A stretch of 33,612 nt of DNA, taken from contig JAIUOA010000023.1 of NCBI GenBank assembly GCA_020161295.1, positions 1 through 33,612 on the forward strand. The letters run 5' to 3'. This DNA is from Bacillota bacterium (GTDB taxonomy: Bacteria > Bacillota > Clostridia > Peptostreptococcales > Acidaminobacteraceae). Positions 17,960 through 26,241 of this stretch are shown here, in pieces. Positions within the stretch are counted from its first letter, which is position 1, and each line of letters starts with the position of its first letter. Position numbers and translations under genes: made by a program. Under the pieces are notes generated by a model. The model worked only from the letters and a program-made list of their open reading frames with translations. It made no database searches and had not been told where the DNA came from.

Positions 17960-20713
17960 ATGGTCGGGTTATGGTATTTTGGTAGTATCGTTTTCGCATT
18001 GGTTTTAATGCATTTGTTATATCGTGTCAGACATTCGAGAGTGGCTCATTTACTTATAATGGGCACTCTTTTTGTGTTGTTTTGGCTGGTGATGGAAGCC
18101 CTGAGCGCTTATGGTGGTGATGAACCGAATATTTTAAGACTACAGCAGGCGAAGCTCGTCAGCGCCATGATGATTCCACCACTGTATTTGCTTTTCGCAT
18201 TAGAGTTTCATCAAATTCCACTGAAGCTGAAGAAGCTTAAGTACCTGGTGTATCTCGTTCCATTATTATCCCTGATGTCAATGCTTACGCAGGACATTCC
18301 CTATCCGTTTGCCATAGACATCAGTCTCGTGTACTGGCATCAGATGCCATTACTCTCACTCCATCCCGATATCGGATTTTATATCCATACGGCGTATTCC
18401 TATCTACTGATCAGTATCGTCTGCGTTCTCTTTTTCATAAGAGCCATACGTTCCACTCGTTTTTATAGAACACAAAGCACATTCATCTTTTTCGGAACCA
18501 CCATCACGTTCGGTATCAACCTCATGTTTGTGCGTCTGCACACAGGCCCAGACTTTATGGACACCACACCCATCACCATGCTCATTACATTATATATCCT
18601 ATACTGGGGTGTGTTTATCCTTCCGAGATCCACCATTTCACCCATCGCGCGTAAGCTGATCGTGGAGAACCTCAGTGAAGCCGTATTTTTACTTGATGCC
18701 AGTGGCCGGATCATCGACATGAACCCGAAAGCCGTAGAAGTCATCTGTGACCATCATCCGATGGCACAGAGCATGGCGGATTTGAACCGGAAGAGTCCAA
18801 AAAATAAACAGCTTTATCTGGGAAGCATGATCGATGAGCTGCTGTATTACATCCCAGAAATCACCCATCTGAAAAATTCCGATGAACAGGTTCAAGACAT
18901 CATCCTGGAAAAGGGAGATGCCCTAAGCTTCTATTCCATGGAGCATACCCCTATTTTTCATAAGGATGGTTCGTTATTAGGGCGAATCCTCATCCTACAC
19001 GATGTGACCGAGCTGTCTGTCCACCTAAATCGACTGAAGCTGTTAAACGAAGCCCTGGTGCTATCGGACCGAATTCTAGAGTCTGCACTGGAAGGCGTCG
19101 CCATCACTGATGTGGATGCGAATATCGTAAAAATCAATAAATCCTTTGAGCGCATTTCGGGGTATTCTGAGGAAGAGCTCTTAGGACAGAATCCCAGACT
19201 CCTTAAATCGGGCAGACATGACCGCGCCTTCTATGAGGCCATGTGGCGTAGTATCCTCGATCATGGTTACTGGGAAGGTGAGATCTGGGACAGAAAAAAA
19301 GACGGTGAGGAATATCCGAAATGGATGTCCATCACGTCCCTTAAAAATAACAGCGGTGAAACCCAAAACTACATCGCCATCTCCACAGACCTCAGTAAAA
19401 TTAAAAAGACAGAGCACGACCTGTTTTTAGCAGCAAACTTTGATCATTTGACGGGTCTGCCGAACAAGCCTTACTTCATCAGAAAGCTGGAGGACGTACT
19501 GATTCGATCGCGTTCAGGCGGTAAATCCATCGCACTTTTGTTTATCGACATCGATGACTTTAAGGTGATCAACGACTCTTTAGGACATAAAGCCGGCGAC
19601 GATCTCTTAAAGGAAGTGTCCAGAAGGATTGTCACCCAGTTTAGCCGATCAGAAACCGTCGCCCGCTACGGCGGTGACGAGTTCGTCATCATCCTGGAAA
19701 ATGTTCTCAGCGATATGGATGTGGCAGAGGCCGCCAGTCAACTGGTATGTTCCCTTAATACGCCGTACACCATCATGTCGCGAACGCTGTCCATGAGTGT
19801 GAGTGTGGGGGTTGCACTTGCACCAAACGACGAAAGTACGGTGGAGGGATTGATTCGTAAGGCCGATGCGGCCATGCACGAATCTAAGGAGAACGGGAAG
19901 AACCGTTATTCGTTTTCCTCAGAGGCCATCGAACGTAAGAATCACGAGCGACTGGACATGCAGATCAAGCTGCAAAATGCCATCGAACAAAATCAGTTTA
20001 CTCTGAGCCTTCAGCCGATTATCAAGATGAAGGATGGCAGGTGGGAGCTCGATGGGGCAGAGGCGTTGATTCGCTGGACGCTACCATCGGGTGAGCAGAT
20101 TCCCCCTTCACGATTTATACCGTTTGCTGAAAGTAACGACATGATCATCACGATAGGACGCTGGATCGTGAAGGAAATCTATCGAATCGACCGCGTGCTT
20201 AAACGTCATGGACTGGCGCTGAAGCTTTCCATCAATGTCTCCACGAAACAGTTTATAAAGGGCGAAATCGTAGAAACCCTAAAACGGATAAATGAGCAAC
20301 ATGCGGATCAACAGATCAATCTCGTGGTGGAAATCACAGAGTCGCTTCTGTTTGAACAGCTGGATCAAGCGCTACTCACGCTTCAGCAGATACGTGAAAT
20401 GGGGATCAAGGTGGCGTTAGACGATTTCGGTACGGGGTATTCCTCACTGAGTTATCTTACGAAACTTCCCATCGACTATCTAAAAATCGATAAATCTTTC
20501 GTGGACGGGGTCGGTATCGGGGAGAAAAACATCACCTCCGACATCATCTCCATGGCCAGAAACCTTGGTCTTAAAACCGTAGCTGAAGGCGTAGAAGAGA
20601 ATCATCAGGCAAGCTGGCTAATCGGTGAAAACTGTGACGCGCTTCAGGGGTACTACTTCAGTAAGCCGTTACCGCTGGAGGATTTCATCGTATTTGCGGA
20701 TAATCTTAAATAA
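17960..20713 (+). CDS. 7TM-PAS-PAS-GGDEF-EAL c-di-GMP turnover protein
   Basis: The product has 917 residues. N-terminal seven helices (~5-222) are of the histidine-kinase 7TM type, followed by two PAS regions (~230-350 and ~372-485; HDRAFYEAMW and NYIAISTDLSKIK are typical), GGDEF (~490-655) and EAL (~665-917). GGDEF is intact (RYGGDEF, 571-575) but the I-site RxxD is missing. The EAL domain is catalytically complete by motif: EALIRW (701), VEITES, ALDDFGTGYSSLSYL, KIDKSFV, AEGVEE and QGYYFSKPL. It could act as phosphodiesterase, cyclase or both; a GTP-activated phosphodiesterase is the usual inference. The ribosome site is AGAGG before ATG 17960. It is monocistronic and ends before a repeat region and terminator. 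Confidence 0.95.
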   Translation: MVGLWYFGSIVFALVLMHLLYRVRHSRVAHLLIMGTLFVLFWLVMEALSAYGGDEPNILRLQQAKLVSAMMIPPLYLLFALEFHQIPLKLKKLKYLVYLVPLLSLMSMLTQDIPYPFAIDISLVYWHQMPLLSLHPDIGFYIHTAYSYLLISIVCVLFFIRAIRSTRFYRTQSTFIFFGTTITFGINLMFVRLHTGPDFMDTTPITMLITLYILYWGVFILPRSTISPIARKLIVENLSEAVFLLDASGRIIDMNPKAVEVICDHHPMAQSMADLNRKSPKNKQLYLGSMIDELLYYIPEITHLKNSDEQVQDIILEKGDALSFYSMEHTPIFHKDGSLLGRILILHDVTELSVHLNRLKLLNEALVLSDRILESALEGVAITDVDANIVKINKSFERISGYSEEELLGQNPRLLKSGRHDRAFYEAMWRSILDHGYWEGEIWDRKKDGEEYPKWMSITSLKNNSGETQNYIAISTDLSKIKKTEHDLFLAANFDHLTGLPNKPYFIRKLEDVLIRSRSGGKSIALLFIDIDDFKVINDSLGHKAGDDLLKEVSRRIVTQFSRSETVARYGGDEFVIILENVLSDMDVAEAASQLVCSLNTPYTIMSRTLSMSVSVGVALAPNDESTVEGLIRKADAAMHESKENGKNRYSFSSEAIERKNHERLDMQIKLQNAIEQNQFTLSLQPIIKMKDGRWELDGAEALIRWTLPSGEQIPPSRFIPFAESNDMIITIGRWIVKEIYRIDRVLKRHGLALKLSINVSTKQFIKGEIVETLKRINEQHADQQINLVVEITESLLFEQLDQALLTLQQIREMGIKVALDDFGTGYSSLSYLTKLPIDYLKIDKSFVDGVGIGEKNITSDIISMARNLGLKTVAEGVEENHQASWLIGENCDALQGYYFSKPLPLEDFIVFADNLK

Positions 20714-20722
20714 TCGTGTGAG

Positions 20723-20753
20723 ACGCATGCCGTTTGAGAACGCTCGGCGCGAA
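20723..20753 (+). repeat. Intergenic direct repeat, copy 1
   Basis: This 31-base unit (ACGCATGCCGTTTG...CGCGAA) recurs at 20821-20851 with 2 mismatches. It begins 10 bases after the stop codon of the GGDEF-EAL gene and is GC-rich compared with its surroundings. Confidence 0.8.
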
Positions 20754-20820
20754 CACAGGTCAAGATGTCGATATAATTCAATTCCGCTTCACAGTCCCTT
20801 GATCCGCTTAAGTCATTCGG

Positions 20821-20886
20821 ACGCATGCCGTTTGTGAACGCTCGACGCGAAAACGAAACTCGCTGCGCTCAAACAGTCATTTTCGC
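20821..20886 (+). repeat. Intergenic direct repeat, copy 2, continuing into a palindrome
   Basis: 20821-20851 repeats the unit of copy 1. Beyond it GCGAAAACGA (20847-20856) pairs with TCATTTTCGC (20877-20886), with one mismatch, around the loop AACTCGCTGCGCTCAAACAG. A related TGCCGTTCGAAG stretch occurs in inverse orientation near 20893-20910. The 20714-21087 gap holds these repeats and the terminator at 21009, and no gene I can support. Confidence 0.65.
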
Positions 20887-21000
20887 TATGTCTCGCTAAC
20901 TTCGAACGGCAGGGGCATCCTCATGAAACCGCTACTCGCGGGATGTGAAGCGAAATGAATAAAACTACATCGATAATTTCGTGGTTCAAAACACAATTCA

Positions 21001-21046
21001 AAAAAGTAGCCCCTTTCAACTGATTTGGTAGAAAGGGGCTTTTTGT
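21001..21046. terminator. Bidirectional terminator between GGDEF-EAL gene and SelO gene
   Basis: AGCCCCTTTC (21009-21018) pairs with GAAAGGGGCT (21032-21041), with T's following on + (21041-21045) and a run of A's at 21001-21006 giving T's on the minus strand. Confidence 0.88.
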
Positions 21047-21087
21047 GATCTCGCACATAGATTATGTTACACATACCTCATAGCGAA

Positions 21088-22656
21088 TCATGTACCGCAG
21101 AATGTGCGGTAGTTTTTCGAAGTAGTGACGGCCTTCTCGTTCATAAAAGCGACGGAAAGCTGCTCCTCGCTATAGGCATAGGGTTTTTTAAGGAGATTCA
21201 GCAGTTCGTTATATCGGGTGTAATCATGTGCCGTCACGCAGCGCTCAAGTGCTTCTTCTACCCATGCATTTCGGGGGATGACACAAGGGTTATGGGCCTT
21301 CATGCGCTGAATGACGACTTTTGTATACTCTAAAGAATTTTCACTAAGCTGCGTGCTTAATAGCTGTTGCCATGTGGTGATCCAGTCGGAAAGAACGGCG
21401 TAGCGGGTGGCGTACTGCTGAACCAGATTCTCGGCCTGTGCCGAAACCGTCTCTGACTCAGAGCGAAGCGCTTCAAGTAACGTCAAATAAACGAAGGTCT
21501 CAGTGAAATCCAGCTGATGGTCACGCATGCGCTTAAGCAGGTCATCGATAAGTGCACTGGCGCGTTTAAAGTGGGATTCGCTTTCATGAGATTTATTAGA
21601 AGGAAATGCGTTTGGATATAGACCGAGCTTGTGGCAGAAGTTTTCATGATGGTGTTTTTGGTAGGCTTCAGCGTATTTTTTATACGCGCCATCGGCGAGG
21701 GCATGGGCCTGGTCGGGGTCATCGTGTAATAACAGAAGCAGGGTTTCGCCGAGGCGGGCGAGGTTCCAGCCGATGATATACGGCTGCTGACCATAGGCGT
21801 AGCGGCCGTTTTGATCGATGCTGCTGAACACGGTATCCGGATGATAGGTGTCCATGAAAGCGCAGGGGCCGTAATCGATGGTTTCACCGCTGATAGCCGT
21901 GTTATCGGTGTTGAGAACGCCGTGGATAAAGCCCACCTGCTGCCACTGGGCCACTAGGGCGGCTTGTCGGGCGATGATGGCCTCGTAGAAGGCGAGTATG
22001 GGATTTTCAGCTGAGGCGAGGTGCGGGTAATGGCGCTGAATCGCGTAGTCCGCTAACTGCCTAAGCGCATTTAGGTGGACAGCGTCGTGGTTCGTCAGGG
22101 CCATGGCATACTGGAAGGTACCGACGCGGATGTGGCTTTCGGCGACCCTTACTAGGACAGCGCTTCTTTGAAGCTTTTCGCGCTGGATCCATTCGCCGGT
22201 TCTTAGAACCGCCAGCGATCTGGTCGTGGGAATGCCTAGACCATGCATCGCTTCGCTGATGAGGTACTCGCGAAGCATGGGTCCCATGGCCGCTTTACCG
22301 TCTCCGCGCCTAGAGTAGGTGGTTGGTCCTGAGCCTTTTAGGTGAAGGTCATAGCGCCTACCTTCGCGGGAAATCACTTCGCCGAGGAGGAGCGCACGGC
22401 CGTCTCCCAGCATGGTGAACGAACCGAACTGGTGCCCAGCATAGGCCATGGCGATACCGGCAGCGTCCTCTGGAAGTGCATTTCCGGAGAGGAGTGCTGC
22501 ACCTTCAGGGCTTAGGAGAAAGTCTTGAGGGAGGCCTAGATCATCTGCTAGGGCATTATTAAACACCACCACTTCTGCTATGGGGGTGTGATGTCCTGGT
22601 GCCTTCGTGTAGAAGACATGGGAGAGATTCGTATAGGTGTTATCGAATTTTATCAT
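21088..22656 (-). CDS. selO: Protein adenylyltransferase SelO (YdiU/UPF0061 family)
   Basis: The 522-residue protein is recognisable over its full length: YAGHQFGSFTMLGDGRALLLGE, LHLKGSGPTTYSRRGDGKAA, MLREYLISEAMHGLGIPTTR (shown in part), GFIHGVLNTDNTAISGETIDYGP and the Trp-Asn-Leu-Ala-Arg-Leu helix. The family is a pseudokinase that transfers AMP to Ser/Thr/Tyr of target proteins and is linked to redox homeostasis; the HGVLNTDN and DYGP motifs hold the catalytic metal ligands. The C-terminus ends TFCGT, with Cys third from the end, the position of selenocysteine in eukaryotic SelO. It is slightly longer than E. coli YdiU (478). It is divergent from the TetR gene across a ~175 bp gap. Confidence 0.95.
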   Translation of the reverse strand: MIKFDNTYTNLSHVFYTKAPGHHTPIAEVVVFNNALADDLGLPQDFLLSPEGAALLSGNALPEDAAGIAMAYAGHQFGSFTMLGDGRALLLGEVISREGRRYDLHLKGSGPTTYSRRGDGKAAMGPMLREYLISEAMHGLGIPTTRSLAVLRTGEWIQREKLQRSAVLVRVAESHIRVGTFQYAMALTNHDAVHLNALRQLADYAIQRHYPHLASAENPILAFYEAIIARQAALVAQWQQVGFIHGVLNTDNTAISGETIDYGPCAFMDTYHPDTVFSSIDQNGRYAYGQQPYIIGWNLARLGETLLLLLHDDPDQAHALADGAYKKYAEAYQKHHHENFCHKLGLYPNAFPSNKSHESESHFKRASALIDDLLKRMRDHQLDFTETFVYLTLLEALRSESETVSAQAENLVQQYATRYAVLSDWITTWQQLLSTQLSENSLEYTKVVIQRMKAHNPCVIPRNAWVEEALERCVTAHDYTRYNELLNLLKKPYAYSEEQLSVAFMNEKAVTTSKNYRTFCGT

Positions 22657-22752
22657 CTATGGTATCCGCCTTTAACTTGGATTTTCGTTTAAGTAGTGTG
22701 ATTATACCCAGAAATGCTGAAATCATATCAAAATTGGAATGAAGGGTTTGTA

Positions 22753-22781
22753 TTGACGTCAACCAAAGAATCGGATAAAAT
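22753..22781 (+). promoter_or_regulatory. Promoter of the TetR-cobalt/nickel transporter operon
   Basis: TTGACG (22753-22758), a 17-base spacer and TAAAAT (22776-22781): a near-consensus housekeeping promoter, about 50 bases before the TetR start codon. Its -35 box is embedded in the palindrome TTGACGTCAA (22753-22762). Confidence 0.8.
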
Positions 22782-22785
22782 GGTG

Positions 22786-22802
22786 TTGACCACATCGGTC
22801 AA
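22786..22802 (+). promoter_or_regulatory. Probable TetR operator at the transcription start
   Basis: TTGACC-N5-GGTCAA is a perfect 6-5-6 inverted repeat located just after the -10 box, over the expected transcript start. It shares TTGAC/GTCAA half-sites with the palindrome on the -35 box, 33 bases upstream. Autoregulation by the TetR protein encoded next is the natural reading. Confidence 0.7.
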
Positions 22803-22832
22803 TCGTTAAACAAATATCAACAGGAGGTCCCT

Positions 22833-23459
22833 GTGGCCCATCACAGTCATGAATATGAAAAGTTTCACGCGCTGTCACCGGAGAAGCAAACCCTCATCAT
22901 CAACACCGCCATGGCAGAGTTCGTGAGAGGGGGCTACGAGAAGGCTTCCATGAACACCATCGTGGAAAATGCCGGAATATCGAAGGGCTCGCTTTTTTTC
23001 TACTTTAAAAATAAAAAACAGCTGTTTTTATACCTGTTTCATCTCTGCGAGGAGATGGTGGTGGATAACACCGTGGCTAGTCTGGAAAACGACACACGGG
23101 ATTTTCTCGATCGAATGAAGCGGATTATGCGGGGGAATGTCACTTTAATTAAACAGCATCCGTTAGTGTTCGCCTTTATGCGCACGGCAAAATCGGAAAA
23201 CGCGTTAGAGGTGGTAGCTGAGGTGGCCGCACTTACGAATACGGCCAGTGAGGCGGTTTTTAAGAGCGTCTACAGCGCCATCGATGAAACGCTTTTTAAA
23301 CCGGAAATCGATATCCCCATGGCGGTTTTCACGGTGAAGGCGACATTGTTTCAGCTGATTCACGATTTTCTGCGAAGTGGTGAAACTCAGACGGATGAAC
23401 TGCTAAGCAGGATTGATGCCCAAATTCTCTTTTTTAAAGCACTCTTTTATACCCAATAA
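22833..23459 (+). CDS. TetR/AcrR-family transcriptional regulator
   Basis: The product has 208 residues. The N-terminal helix-turn-helix (~20-65) is clear: IINTAMAEFVRGGYEKASMN, then TIVENAGISKGSLFFYFKNKKQLF, here split. The C-terminal ligand domain (~70-208) is a helical bundle without a recognisable ligand signature. The start is GTG 22833, 6 bases after AGGAGGT; the N-terminus MAHHSHEYEKFH is histidine-rich. Twenty-five bases separate it from the ECF transporter genes, and two inverted repeats overlap its promoter, so it most likely represses its own operon. A metal ligand is tempting because of the neighbours but is only an inference. Confidence 0.92.
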   Translation: MAHHSHEYEKFHALSPEKQTLIINTAMAEFVRGGYEKASMNTIVENAGISKGSLFFYFKNKKQLFLYLFHLCEEMVVDNTVASLENDTRDFLDRMKRIMRGNVTLIKQHPLVFAFMRTAKSENALEVVAEVAALTNTASEAVFKSVYSAIDETLFKPEIDIPMAVFTVKATLFQLIHDFLRSGETQTDELLSRIDAQILFFKALFYTQ

Positions 23460-23484
23460 AACTAATCAAGCGGAGGACACTATT

Positions 23485-24486
23485 ATGCACATGGGAGACG
23501 CACTCATCTCGCCTTTAGTGGGCGGTACCATGCTCGCCGCTACGGCAGGGCTCTTGACAAAAGCCGTTAAATCGCTGGACAGAGACGCCGTCGAGCACCG
23601 AATCGCCTATATGGGCGTTACAGGCGCGTTTGTTTTCGCTTCACAGATGATCAACTTCGCCATACCGGGCACCGGCTCCAGCGGTCATATCGGCGGGGGG
23701 ATGCTATTAGCCATCCTTTTAGGACCACATGCGGGGTTTCTAGCCATGGCCAGCATCCTACTGATTCAAGCACTCTTTTTCGCGGATGGTGGACTTCTGG
23801 CTTATGGCTGTAACGTCATCAACCTAGGCCTTTTTACCACCTATCTGGCGTATCCACTGATCTATCAGCGCATCCTAAAAATCAAACGCCTCAGCATGCG
23901 CACGAAGCTCATAGTCGGCGCTGTCGCCGGCACACTCGTGGCCTTACAGCTAGGGGCGTTTGCAGTGACCATAGAAACTGTACTCTCAGGGCGAACCGAG
24001 CTACCATTCGGCACATTCCTTCTCTTTATGCAGCCCATCCATCTGGCCATCGGTCTCGTGGAGGGCGTCATCACGGCTGCCGTGGTGAGCTACCTTTATG
24101 CGCAAAAGCCAGAGCTGCTTTACGATCAGTTGAAAACCGGCAGTCCTGATCCGCAATCCTCAAAAAAATCCACAAAAGCAGTGGTCATCGTCCTTCTCGT
24201 GGTGACTTTATTCACAGGCGCCGTACTGTCGAACTTCGCTTCAGCCAGTCCAGATGGTCTGGAGTGGTCCATCGAGAACGTGTCCGCCGCTTTTTTAGCC
24301 GCCATGGGCGAGCATCCGATCCTCGCTCTTCAGGAGAAGCTCGCATGGATGCCAGACTATGGCTTTAAAAGCGACCAGGTCCCAGAAGCCTTCGGCACCA
24401 GCTTCGCGGGTATCATCGGCAGCATCGCCACCCTTTTGCTCGTCATGGGCATCGGCCGATTCGCTAAAAAACGACTTGCCAAATGA
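23485..24486 (+). CDS. Energy-coupling factor transporter substrate-binding subunit CbiM/NikM with fused CbiN/NikN-like (PDGLE) part
   Basis: The product has 333 residues. The start at 23485 is fixed by CGGAGGAC and by the N-terminus MHMGDALISP: in CbiM/NikM proteins the second-position His and the free amino end coordinate Co2+ or Ni2+. The upstream in-frame ATG at 23413 lies inside the TetR gene and would bury this motif. Residues ~1-210 are the multi-helix S component (SSGHIGGGMLLAILLGPHAG, typical). A linker follows, then a NikN/CbiN-like part (~230-333) with SASPDGLEWSIE and a last membrane helix. It is overlapped by the EcfT gene (ATGA). Ni versus Co cannot be decided from sequence alone. 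Confidence 0.93.
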   Translation: MHMGDALISPLVGGTMLAATAGLLTKAVKSLDRDAVEHRIAYMGVTGAFVFASQMINFAIPGTGSSGHIGGGMLLAILLGPHAGFLAMASILLIQALFFADGGLLAYGCNVINLGLFTTYLAYPLIYQRILKIKRLSMRTKLIVGAVAGTLVALQLGAFAVTIETVLSGRTELPFGTFLLFMQPIHLAIGLVEGVITAAVVSYLYAQKPELLYDQLKTGSPDPQSSKKSTKAVVIVLLVVTLFTGAVLSNFASASPDGLEWSIENVSAAFLAAMGEHPILALQEKLAWMPDYGFKSDQVPEAFGTSFAGIIGSIATLLLVMGIGRFAKKRLAK

Positions 24487-25229
24487 CCACACAAAAACTG
24501 ATCCACGCCCTCTTGAACCTCAGTGAAATCGAGGCGCTCTCCAGTCAGCGCCACTGGCTGACGCGACTTCATCCGCTGGCGAAGCTCCTGGTCACGGTAT
24601 TCTATATTTTTATGGTCACCGCCAGTCCGAAGTACAGCCTTCAGACCGTGATCCTACTGGCGAGCTATCCCGTTTTTATCATGGCCGCCACGCCGATACC
24701 TGCGCGCACACTGCTGTCTAAGTTGATTATTCCGGCATTTTTTAGCATCAGCCTCGGGCTCTTTAACCCGATTCTGGATCCCGCTTATGGTTGGCTTTCA
24801 CTGCTGACACTCATGATCAAGGCGCTGTTATGCGGATTCGCCGCACTGCTGCTGGTGGCCACCACGAAGGTGGAGGACATCGCCTATGCCCTGGGGTGGC
24901 TCAGATTTCCGAAGCTGATGACCACACTTTTTCTGCTGATGTTTCGATATATCGTGCTGTTCATTAACGAGATTGAGCGGGTCATCACCGCCTATAGCCT
25001 ACGCTCCGGGGGACAAACTGCCCTGAAGCCCAGCGCTTGGGGACCGCTGATCGGCCAGCTGATGATCCGAACCGCTGATAAAGCGGAAAGGCTACACGAC
25101 GCCATGCTGCTTCGTGGCTTTCACGGCCACTATCACACATCGCAGCCCGCGCGCCTAAACGCCACTGACACCCTCTATCTCACCCTCTGGCCCGTGGTGT
25201 TTATCGCCATACGCCTGATTACGACCTAG
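24483..25229 (+). CDS. ECF transporter transmembrane subunit CbiQ/NikQ (EcfT)
   Basis: This 248-residue protein has about five membrane helices and the two short coupling-helix motifs that contact the ATPase: SLRSGG (in ITAYSLRSGGQ) and LLRGFHG near the C-terminus. The N-terminal segment with RLHPLAKLLVTVFYI is typical of CbiQ. The start overlaps the CbiM stop by 4 bases and the ATPase gene follows 13 bases downstream. It links the metal-binding subunit to ATP hydrolysis. Confidence 0.92.
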   Translation: MTTQKLIHALLNLSEIEALSSQRHWLTRLHPLAKLLVTVFYIFMVTASPKYSLQTVILLASYPVFIMAATPIPARTLLSKLIIPAFFSISLGLFNPILDPAYGWLSLLTLMIKALLCGFAALLLVATTKVEDIAYALGWLRFPKLMTTLFLLMFRYIVLFINEIERVITAYSLRSGGQTALKPSAWGPLIGQLMIRTADKAERLHDAMLLRGFHGHYHTSQPARLNATDTLYLTLWPVVFIAIRLITT

Positions 25230-25242
25230 ACGAAGGAGCCCC

Positions 25243-25971
25243 ATGACCTCAGAACCCATTCTCACGCTGGAAAACGTCAGCATCGGCTACGACCCAGCGA
25301 AAGCCGTTATCGAAAATCTTAGCTTCTCTCTCATGAAGGGCGAAAAAGTCGCCCTTATGGGTGCCAATGGCGCTGGCAAATCCACCCTCCTTAAGGCCCT
25401 CATCGGACTGATTCCGCATCACAGCGGCCGAATCCAGGTGAAAGGCCTTAACCTGCCCTCAGGGCCTGTACAGGCCGCCACACTTAAGGCAGTGAGAGCC
25501 ATCATGGGCTATACGTTTCAGGAGGCTGACGACCAGCTGTTCATGAACACCGTCTACGACGATGTGGCCTTCGGCCCGCGTAATCAAGGTCTCCATGAAG
25601 ATGCGGTAAAGGAACGTGTGCAGCAGGCCTTAAGCACAGTGGGGCAACTTCATAACAGCCACAGACCGCCCTATAAGCTGTCTGGCGGAGAGAAGCGCGC
25701 CGTGGCCATCGCCACTGTGCTTTCCATGACTCCGGAGATTTTACTGATGGATGAGCCGGAATCCGGTCTCGACGGCTTCTCGCGTAAACGCCTCGCCAGC
25801 CTGCTGAAATCACTGGACCACGCCGTGCTGTTCACCACCCATGACCTCACCTTCGCGAAAAATGTGGCGGACCGGATCATCCTACTTAATGACGGTCAAA
25901 TCGTCCTAGAAGGCGAAAGCCACGAGGTTCTCGCACAAACGGAAACGCTAGAAGCCTATCATATTTTATAA
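25243..25971 (+). CDS. ECF transporter ATPase CbiO/NikO
   Basis: The 242-residue ABC ATPase has Walker A GANGAGKST (~39-47), a Q-loop in TFQEADDQLF (the ECF-typical Q-E-x-D-D-Q-L-F stretch), signature LSGGEKRAVAIA, Walker B ILLMDEPESGLD and H-switch TTHDL. The QEADDQLF sequence separates CbiO-type ATPases from other ABC ATPases. The ribosome site is AAGGAG. It is the last gene of the metal-uptake operon, although the DUF1653 gene 25 bases further may be co-transcribed. The region 23.4-26.0 kb is visibly more GC-rich than the flanks. Confidence 0.94.
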   Translation: MTSEPILTLENVSIGYDPAKAVIENLSFSLMKGEKVALMGANGAGKSTLLKALIGLIPHHSGRIQVKGLNLPSGPVQAATLKAVRAIMGYTFQEADDQLFMNTVYDDVAFGPRNQGLHEDAVKERVQQALSTVGQLHNSHRPPYKLSGGEKRAVAIATVLSMTPEILLMDEPESGLDGFSRKRLASLLKSLDHAVLFTTHDLTFAKNVADRIILLNDGQIVLEGESHEVLAQTETLEAYHIL

Positions 25972-25995
25972 CAGAAGATCGAAAGGAGCCCCCAC

Positions 25996-26241
25996 ATGAC
26001 AGAATCAAACAAAAACACCACTCCCGAAGAAGTGGTGATCGGCGCTAGATACCGCCATTTTAAAGGAAATGAATACACCGTCCTCCACATCGCGAAGCAC
26101 AGCGAAACAGAAGAGCGCATGGTAGTTTATGCGAAGGAATACGGCGACCACAGCGTGTGGGTCAGACCCTACGACATGTTTCTCGATTATAAGGAAGTGG
26201 ATGGGCAGCTGGTAAAAAGGTTTACTCGCGTATCACCGTGA
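25996..26241 (+). CDS. DUF1653-family small protein
   Basis: This 81-residue soluble protein has the pattern GARYRHFKGNEYTVLHIAKH ... VVYAKEYGDHSVWVRPYDMF, diagnostic for DUF1653. The function of the family is not known to me. The ribosome site GAAAGGAG precedes the ATG. It lies 25 bases downstream of the CbiO-type gene and may be read from the same transcript. Its last 20 bases overlap the tail of the converging GGDEF gene. Confidence 0.85.
   Translation: MTESNKNTTPEEVVIGARYRHFKGNEYTVLHIAKHSETEERMVVYAKEYGDHSVWVRPYDMFLDYKEVDGQLVKRFTRVSP

Noticed and set aside
20723..20851. Direct repeats as a CRISPR array
   Set aside because: There are only two copies, with a 67-base interval and mismatches, and no cas genes.
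23413..23484. Longer N-terminus of the CbiM-like protein
   Set aside because: It lies within the TetR gene, and CbiM/NikM function needs the free N-terminal Met-His.
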